Shown here: positions 34,365-39,128 of the stretch, piece by piece
Position numbering within the stretch: position 1 is the first letter of the stretch
Layout: each line of letters starts with the position of its first letter
From: an uncultured Cytophagaceae bacterium
Lineage (GTDB): Bacteria > Bacteroidota > Bacteroidia > Cytophagales > Spirosomataceae
Assembly: GCA_938008575.1 (NCBI GenBank)
Contig: CALLKB010000128.1
Coordinates: 1-39,128, forward strand
Direction: 5' to 3'
Length of the DNA: 39,128 nt
Position numbers and translations under genes: made by a program
The notes under the pieces: generated by a model
Database searches by the model: none
What the model was told of the DNA's origin: nothing
What the model saw: the letters and a program-made list of their open reading frames with translations, nothing else

Positions 34365-34907
34365 ATGCAATTTATCCAGCACGATCTACCCGGAATTATT
34401 GAATGTATCCCTACTAAATTTCACGATGACCGCGGTCATTTCTACGAATCATATAACCAAACGCGTTTTGCTGCGAACGGGATTCCGGAAAATTTTGTGC
34501 AAGACAATTATTCCTACTCGACTGCTGGTGTTATTCGTGGACTTCACTTCCAAAAAGAACCGCACGGCCAAGGAAAATTGGTTCGTTGCATGACGGGCAA
34601 AGTGATGGATGTGGTGGTCGACTTGCGTAAGAGTTCGCCGACTTTTGGCCAACATGGAACATATATTCTAGATGCTGAAATAGGCAATATGCTTTATGTT
34701 CCCGTGGGATTTGCCCATGGATTTGTGGCCTTGACAGACGCCATTTTTGTATACAAATGCACTGATTTTTGGAACAAAGAGGCTGAGTCAGGAATCCGTT
34801 GGAATGACCCAACCTTGAACATTGATTGGGGAGTGGATAATGCCATTGTATCAGACAAGGACCAAATATTACCCCTATTTGACCCAAACGAAACAATATT
34901 TAAGTAA
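34365..34907 (+). CDS. rfbC: dTDP-4-dehydrorhamnose 3,5-epimerase
   Basis: 180-residue cupin enzyme, third step of dTDP-L-rhamnose synthesis. Motifs: DDRGHFYESYN (21-31), VIRGLHFQ with catalytic His61, GKLVRCMTGKVMDVVVDLR (70-88), YVPVGFAHGFV (111-121), and VYKCTDFW with Tyr130. Length is typical (about 180). It is 16 kb from rfbB and rfbA and heads a transcript with pyrR and pyrB. pyrR starts 19 bases after this stop. Confidence 0.94.
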   Translation: MQFIQHDLPGIIECIPTKFHDDRGHFYESYNQTRFAANGIPENFVQDNYSYSTAGVIRGLHFQKEPHGQGKLVRCMTGKVMDVVVDLRKSSPTFGQHGTYILDAEIGNMLYVPVGFAHGFVALTDAIFVYKCTDFWNKEAESGIRWNDPTLNIDWGVDNAIVSDKDQILPLFDPNETIFK

Positions 34908-34913
34908 TTTTCA

Positions 34914-34921
34914 TACCTTTG
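34914..34921 (+). promoter_or_regulatory. Exact -7 element just before pyrR
   Basis: TACCTTTG ends five bases before the pyrR ATG, so a transcript from it would have almost no leader. No -33 element is visible. Confidence 0.35.
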
Positions 34922-34926
34922 CAACA

Positions 34927-35463
34927 ATGACTCGCAAGCTGATTTTATCAAGCCCATTATTGGAAATAACCATCTCAAGGTTATGCCAAGAGCTCATTGA
35001 AAATCAAATCCAAGATACAGAAACGGTCATTTTAGGCCTTCAACCCCGCGGAATTTATTTCGCAGAACGTATCGCCGCCGAATTAGGCAAACAATTAAAT
35101 ACCTCTTTCCCTGTTGGCCGCTTAGACGCTACCTTCTTCCGCGATGATTATCGTCGTCGTGATACGATTGCGCCTAGTACAACAGACATTTCCTTTTTGA
35201 TCGAAAATAAACGTGTCATTCTAGTGGATGATGTGTTGGCAACCGGTCGGATGGTTCGCGCCGCTTTGGATGCGATGAACTCCTTTGGCCGACCAGCTAA
35301 AGTCGAACTATGTGTCTTAATCGACCGTATATATAACCGAGATTTACCCATTAACGCGGATTACGTAGGTAAAAGTGTCAATACGCTCCCTACTGAAAAA
35401 GTACTCGTGGAATGGAAAGAACAAGGACACGAAGCAGATAAAATTTGGTTAATTACCCAATAA
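34927..35463 (+). CDS. pyrR: PyrR-type pyrimidine regulator / uracil phosphoribosyltransferase
   Basis: 178 residues from ATG 34927 (the frame is open further upstream inside rfbC). PRPP-binding motif ILVDDVLATGRMV (98-110); LGLQPRGIYFAERIA (36-50); DATFFRDDYRRRD (67-79). In Bacillus PyrR binds pyr mRNA to cause attenuation and has weak uracil phosphoribosyltransferase activity; here it sits right before pyrB, four bases apart, so control of pyrimidine genes is likely, though no attenuator is visible in the short leader. A TACCTTTG -7 element ends five bases before the ATG. Confidence 0.92.
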   Translation: MTRKLILSSPLLEITISRLCQELIENQIQDTETVILGLQPRGIYFAERIAAELGKQLNTSFPVGRLDATFFRDDYRRRDTIAPSTTDISFLIENKRVILVDDVLATGRMVRAALDAMNSFGRPAKVELCVLIDRIYNRDLPINADYVGKSVNTLPTEKVLVEWKEQGHEADKIWLITQ

Positions 35464-35467
35464 CAAT

Positions 35468-36385
35468 ATGTTGAAATCGCCACACTTATTAGGAATCAAA
35501 GATTTAGATGAAGAATCTATTCACCTAATCGTTAAAACGGCTAAAGAATTCAAAGAAGTTCTCAACCGACCGATTAAAAAAGTTCCTTCTTTGCGTGATG
35601 TTACAATTGCCAACGTATTCTTCGAAAACTCTACCCGTACCCGTTTATCTTTTGAACTTGCAGAAAAACGTTTATCTGCGGATACGATTAATTTCTCAGC
35701 CTCTGGAAGCTCAGTCAAAAAAGGAGAAACACTACTCGATACAGTAAATAACATCCTCGCGATGAAGGTGGACATGATTGTCATGCGCCATGCAAGTCCA
35801 GGTGCACCGCATTACTTAGCGAAACATATCAAAGCGAATATCGTCAATGCAGGCGATGGAACGCATGAACACCCAACGCAAGCCCTTTTAGATACCTATT
35901 CCTTACAGGAAAAATTAGGGGATTTGGCAGGAAAGAACATCGCAATTATTGGAGATATTCTTCATTCACGTGTCGCTCTTTCGAATATTTATGCCTTGAA
36001 AAAACAAGGAGCCAATGTCCGCCTTTGTGGACCTAGCACCTTGATTCCGAAGCACATACAATCACTTGGCGTCGAAGTTTCCCACGATGTAAAAAGCACG
36101 TTGCAATGGTGTGATGCTGCGAATGTCTTGCGGATTCAGTTGGAGCGCCAACAAATCAAATACTTCCCAAGCTTACGTGAATATTCTCAATTCTTTGGAA
36201 TCACACGTCAAATGTTGGAAGAATTACCCAAAGAAATCGTCTTGATGCATCCAGGCCCGATCAATCGAGGAGTGGAATTAAGTTCCGATGCGGCAGATTC
36301 CCCTCATTCGATCATTTTAGATCAAGTAGAAAATGGCGTGGCGGTTCGGATGGCGGTGTTGTATTTACTTGCTTCGCGCGGCTAA
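35468..36385 (+). CDS. pyrB: Aspartate carbamoyltransferase catalytic subunit
   Basis: 305 residues; joins carbamoyl phosphate and aspartate in pyrimidine synthesis. Carbamoyl-phosphate loop FENSTRTRLSFE (52-63), SSVKKGETLLDT (81-92), HASPGAPHY, GDGTHEHPTQALLD, and aspartate-domain HPGPINRGVEL. Full length. No regulatory subunit pyrI follows; the next gene is on the other strand. The last 21 bases overlap the end of the convergent glycosyltransferase gene. Confidence 0.96.
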   Translation: MLKSPHLLGIKDLDEESIHLIVKTAKEFKEVLNRPIKKVPSLRDVTIANVFFENSTRTRLSFELAEKRLSADTINFSASGSSVKKGETLLDTVNNILAMKVDMIVMRHASPGAPHYLAKHIKANIVNAGDGTHEHPTQALLDTYSLQEKLGDLAGKNIAIIGDILHSRVALSNIYALKKQGANVRLCGPSTLIPKHIQSLGVEVSHDVKSTLQWCDAANVLRIQLERQQIKYFPSLREYSQFFGITRQMLEELPKEIVLMHPGPINRGVELSSDAADSPHSIILDQVENGVAVRMAVLYLLASRG

Positions 36386-37366
36386 TAAATCCTTATAGGC
36401 TTCGAATAATTGATTTCCTGTGATTTGATTACCACAGGCATAATGACCTAATGGACATGATTTTTTCCCGTGGTCACCACAAGGCCGACAAGCTAAATCC
36501 ACTTCAACAATTCGATTCCAAGTTGCCAAAGGCCCAAAGCCAAAAGCAGGTATCGTTGAACAAAATATCGCAACCGTAGGCGTATCTACCGCAGAACAAA
36601 TGTGCATCGGTCCAGAATCATTCACAAAGGACATCAAACTATGTTGATAGATTCGAATCGCATCGACTAAGCCATGTTTTCCTGCTTCATTGATAATCTG
36701 GCTTTCCGGACAGGCCTGCTCTATTTCCTCAGCTAAATGAACCTCATTCGGGGCACCCATTAAAACCACTGGCTGCGATGCGGGCAAAAGCTTAATAAAA
36801 TCAATCCAAACGCGAACAGGTGTTCGTTTCGTTTCCCAAACAGATCCGGGAGAAATACAGATATAATCCTGCACAGACAAAATATTGTCTCCTGGCAGAG
36901 ACAAAAAGGGCTTATAAACCTTTGGTCCTAACCAAGAAGTTAATAATGCCGTATTGCGTTCTGTTTCATGTTTACCATTTCCCCATTCATGCATCACACG
37001 TTCCGTAAAGAACCAAGACAACGGGTTTTTATCGAACCCTATGACCTTGTTAGCGCCAATGGTCAAACTCAATAAACCCATACCAAAGAATCGTTGGGCC
37101 ACGAATACCTGATCAAAGCTTTCCGCTTTTAAATCCTTTTGCAGCGATTTCCAAGAAGCCAATTTGTGCTTTTTATCATAAGCCCAAACTTTGGCTAGAT
37201 TCTTGTGTGGATATGCTTGAAAAATGGATTCATTCCCTTTACGGACTAATAAATGAATGGATGTTTCTGGGGATTCGAGGCGAATTTTCTCCAACAAAGA
37301 ACTAATCAAAATGGCGTCCCCAAGGAAAGCTGTTTGAATAATAAGTACTTTGTTTGAGATGGACAT
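36365..37366 (-). CDS. ADP-heptose:LPS heptosyltransferase (GT9)
   Basis: 333-residue GT-B glycosyltransferase of the inner core of lipopolysaccharide, acting on the cytoplasmic face. N-terminal VLIIQTAFLGDAILISSLLEKI (8-29, with the catalytic Asp in FLGD), middle ICISPGSVWETKRTPVRVW with the nucleotide-binding Lys/Arg, LMGAPNEVH, and FVNDSGPMHICSAVDTPTVAIF, the family signature. A four-Cys pattern near the end (CRPC ... CPLGHYAC) may bind zinc. Which heptosyltransferase (WaaC, F or Q) it is cannot be decided. Confidence 0.9.
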   Translation of the reverse strand: MSISNKVLIIQTAFLGDAILISSLLEKIRLESPETSIHLLVRKGNESIFQAYPHKNLAKVWAYDKKHKLASWKSLQKDLKAESFDQVFVAQRFFGMGLLSLTIGANKVIGFDKNPLSWFFTERVMHEWGNGKHETERNTALLTSWLGPKVYKPFLSLPGDNILSVQDYICISPGSVWETKRTPVRVWIDFIKLLPASQPVVLMGAPNEVHLAEEIEQACPESQIINEAGKHGLVDAIRIYQHSLMSFVNDSGPMHICSAVDTPTVAIFCSTIPAFGFGPLATWNRIVEVDLACRPCGDHGKKSCPLGHYACGNQITGNQLFEAYKDLLAARSK

Positions 37367-37400
37367 GAAAGAAATATGCGTGATTCGGCATAAAATTAGT

Positions 37401-37408
37401 TAATTTTG
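37401..37408 (+). promoter_or_regulatory. -7 element of the M16 peptidase gene
   Basis: TAATTTTG, exact TAnnTTTG; no clear -33. It contains the TTG that would be the longest start of the downstream frame, so that start cannot be used; leader to ATG 37433 is about 18 bases. Confidence 0.6.
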
Positions 37409-37432
37409 AAATCTTTTGCGCTACGATTATTT

Positions 37433-38662
37433 ATGAATTCAATTCAGTTAACAACTTTGGACAATGGGATAACGATTGTTCACCGACAAGTTCAGCATAC
37501 CGAAATTTCACATTTGGGTATCATGTTGGACATAGGAAGTCGGGACGAGTTGGACAATGAACAAGGATTAGCGCATTTTTGGGAGCATTTAGCCTTCAAG
37601 GGTACCCAAAAGAAGAACAATATGCAGATCATCAATCGCCTCGAGGTAATCGGTGGTGAACTGAATGCTTATACGACAAAAGAAAAAATCTGTTTTCATG
37701 CCTCTATCTTAAGCCCTTATTTCGAGCGGGCCTTGGAACTATTAACAGACATTACCTTTGAATCCGTATTTCCTGAAAAGGAATTAGAGAAGGAACGTTC
37801 CGTTATTTTAGAGGAGATGTCCATGTATTATGACGCTCCAGAAGAAGCCATACAGGATGATTTTGACGAATTATTATTCCCTAATCACTCTTTAGGAGTG
37901 AATATTCTAGGAACTACACAAACGGTTCAATCCTTCCAAAAAAAGGACCTGGAGTCTTTCATCGAACGAAACCTAGACACCTCTCGCATCGTTTTCTCTT
38001 CCATCGGTAAATTAGATCCTAGCAAAGTTTTCGCCTGGGCGGAAAAGCATTTAGGCTCCATCAAGGCAAAGAGACAAGTGGTAAAACGCGTGGCACCGTC
38101 ACCCATGATTCCACAAACTAAAGTCACGAAAAGAGGACTTACGCAATCGCACGTAGCCTTAGGCCGTCAATCATTTGCCATTGAGAACCCGAATCGATTG
38201 GCTTTTTTCCTCTTAGTGAATCTTCTGGGTGGCCCCAGCATGAATTCACTACTGAACGTTTCTGTCCGTGAGCGACATGGTTTAGTCTATTCTATCGAAG
38301 CTAGTTTAACCTCGTTTTTAGATTCGGGGTATTGGGCCATATATTTTGGCACTGAGCCAAATCAGGTTAATAAATCCCTACAATTGATCCAAAAAGAATT
38401 CAAGAAACTTCAGGAAAAGGAATTAACGGCCCCTCAGCTTACTAAAATTAAAAGTCAATTAAAAGGTCAATTAGCCATGGCAGAGGAAGGTAACCTTAAT
38501 TTCATGTTGATGATGGCTAAAAACCTGTTAGATCGGGAGAAAATAGAAAGTTTAGAAGAAATTTTCGAACAAATCGATCTCATTGATAGCGCACACATTC
38601 AATCCCTAGCGAAAGAAATGCTAAATCCCGATACCTTGAGTTATTTGATTTTCGAACCTTAA
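37433..38662 (+). CDS. M16 family zinc peptidase
   Basis: 409 residues from ATG 37433; the upstream TTG 37406 lies in the promoter. The inverted zinc motif is His48-x-x-Glu51-His52 (HFWEH), with the third ligand Glu128 (ILEEM), 76 residues after His52 as expected. Second (inactive) M16 domain from about 190. No signal peptide is seen, so it is cytoplasmic or processing-peptidase-like. Relatives cleave peptides or process precursors. The hemW start follows five bases after the stop. Confidence 0.92.
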   Translation: MNSIQLTTLDNGITIVHRQVQHTEISHLGIMLDIGSRDELDNEQGLAHFWEHLAFKGTQKKNNMQIINRLEVIGGELNAYTTKEKICFHASILSPYFERALELLTDITFESVFPEKELEKERSVILEEMSMYYDAPEEAIQDDFDELLFPNHSLGVNILGTTQTVQSFQKKDLESFIERNLDTSRIVFSSIGKLDPSKVFAWAEKHLGSIKAKRQVVKRVAPSPMIPQTKVTKRGLTQSHVALGRQSFAIENPNRLAFFLLVNLLGGPSMNSLLNVSVRERHGLVYSIEASLTSFLDSGYWAIYFGTEPNQVNKSLQLIQKEFKKLQEKELTAPQLTKIKSQLKGQLAMAEEGNLNFMLMMAKNLLDREKIESLEEIFEQIDLIDSAHIQSLAKEMLNPDTLSYLIFEP

Positions 38663-38666
38663 TTCG

Positions 38667-39128
38667 GTGCACCTTTACCTCCATATCCCTTTTTGTAGAC
38701 AAGCCTGTCATTACTGCGATTTCCATTTTTCGACCAATATGAGCCGAAAAGAGGATATGGTCAACGCGTTATGTAACGAAATAGCAGCACAGAAAGATTA
38801 TTTGCAGGGCGCTGAACTACAAACGATCTATTTTGGCGGAGGAACCCCTTCCCTCTTGTCTTCTACAGATTTAGATTCGATTTTTAACACGATTCGCAGC
38901 TTTCATCCCGTTGCAAACGATGCTGAAATTACCTTAGAGGCGAATCCAGAAGATTTAACACTAGATTATTGCCAAATGATTGCATCCAAAGGCATCAATC
39001 GCCTGAGTATCGGTATTCAATCCTTTCAGGAGAAAAACCTAGTCCTGATGAATCGAAACCACCAGGCGTCAGACTCCATTCAAGCGATTCAGAATGCGCA
39101 AAAAGCAGGTATCAACAACATCAGCATC
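38667..39128 (+). CDS. hemW: Radical SAM protein HemW, 5' part
   Basis: First 154 codons; the window ends inside the gene. The start is GTG 38667, since the frame gives MHLYLHIPFCRQACHYCDF immediately and there is no ATG before it. The 4Fe-4S motif is Cys10-x3-Cys14-x2-Cys17. IYFGGGTPSLL, EANPED and RLSIGIQSF are conserved in the HemN/HemW family. HemW carries heme to respiratory proteins rather than oxidising coproporphyrinogen; HemN is less likely because the protein lacks its N-terminal extension. It is five bases after the M16 peptidase and may be co-transcribed. Confidence 0.93.
   Translation, partial: MHLYLHIPFCRQACHYCDFHFSTNMSRKEDMVNALCNEIAAQKDYLQGAELQTIYFGGGTPSLLSSTDLDSIFNTIRSFHPVANDAEITLEANPEDLTLDYCQMIASKGINRLSIGIQSFQEKNLVLMNRNHQASDSIQAIQNAQKAGINNISI

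Noticed and set aside
34365..35467. PyrR-binding loop or attenuator ahead of pyrR or pyrB
   Set aside because: The gaps are only 19 and 4 bases, too short for an antiterminator-terminator pair.
1..39128. CRISPR arrays, insertion sequences, integrases, rRNA genes
   Set aside because: None seen; the only regular arrays are the heptamer repeat at 4377 and the three 13-mer-like repeats at 1797.

Overview
The window looks like chromosomal DNA of a Bacteroidota bacterium, probably a free-living, perhaps aquatic, member of the Cytophagales; the rank below phylum is a guess. The main evidence is promoter structure: three start sites carry an exact TTTG-N19-TAnnTTTG, the Bacteroidota sigma-A pattern, and several more carry the TAnnTTTG half. 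Other support is a type IX secretion (T9SS) C-terminal sorting domain on a secreted phosphatase, the near absence of Shine-Dalgarno sequences, and protein sequences of Bacteroidota type. Coding density is high; five convergent gene pairs overlap at their stop codons.

Layout. 1-4372 (+): end of dapD, terminator, a CvfB-like S1 protein and an Xre regulator; then a 228-base gap with a cluster of DnaA boxes and AT-rich 13-mer-like repeats (candidate replication origin); then a MazG-like pyrophosphohydrolase and a two-component pair. 4373-8694 (-): a heptamer tandem repeat, a TPR/coiled-coil protein and gyrA. 8841-14388: secreted T9SS phosphatase (+); a minus-strand group WD40, DivIVA-like, folB, LacI-type regulator; a phosphopantetheinyl transferase (+). 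14385-22054: SirB1-like protein (-), galE-rfbB-rfbA (+), and the minus-strand group clpS, recR, sod, 2OG-Fe(II) oxygenase, chrA. 22112-24908: sodium/solute symporter (+) and an alginate-export-type porin (-).

25176-28834 (+) is the most unusual part: five tightly packed or overlapping genes for an arylsulfotransferase-like membrane-anchored protein, a 52-residue membrane protein, a three-helix membrane protein, a PAPS-type sulfotransferase, and an APS kinase fused to a DUF2061 membrane domain. I read it as a membrane-linked sulfation cassette with unknown acceptor. It is followed by two AT-rich minus-strand genes, an HExxH lipoprotein and an overlapping secreted orphan, and by tRNA-Glu(UUC) with its own promoter and terminator.

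30947-39128: glgB (+), a strongly folded intergenic region, pyrF and a DUF2721 membrane protein (-), then rfbC-pyrR-pyrB (+) from a promoter facing that of pyrF, a GT9 heptosyltransferase (-), an M16 peptidase (+), and the start of hemW (+), which runs off the end. Functionally the window mixes replication and repair (gyrA, recR, candidate oriC), pyrimidine synthesis (pyrF, pyrR, pyrB), dTDP-rhamnose and cell-envelope sugars (galE, rfbA, rfbB, rfbC, GT9) and accessory envelope functions.
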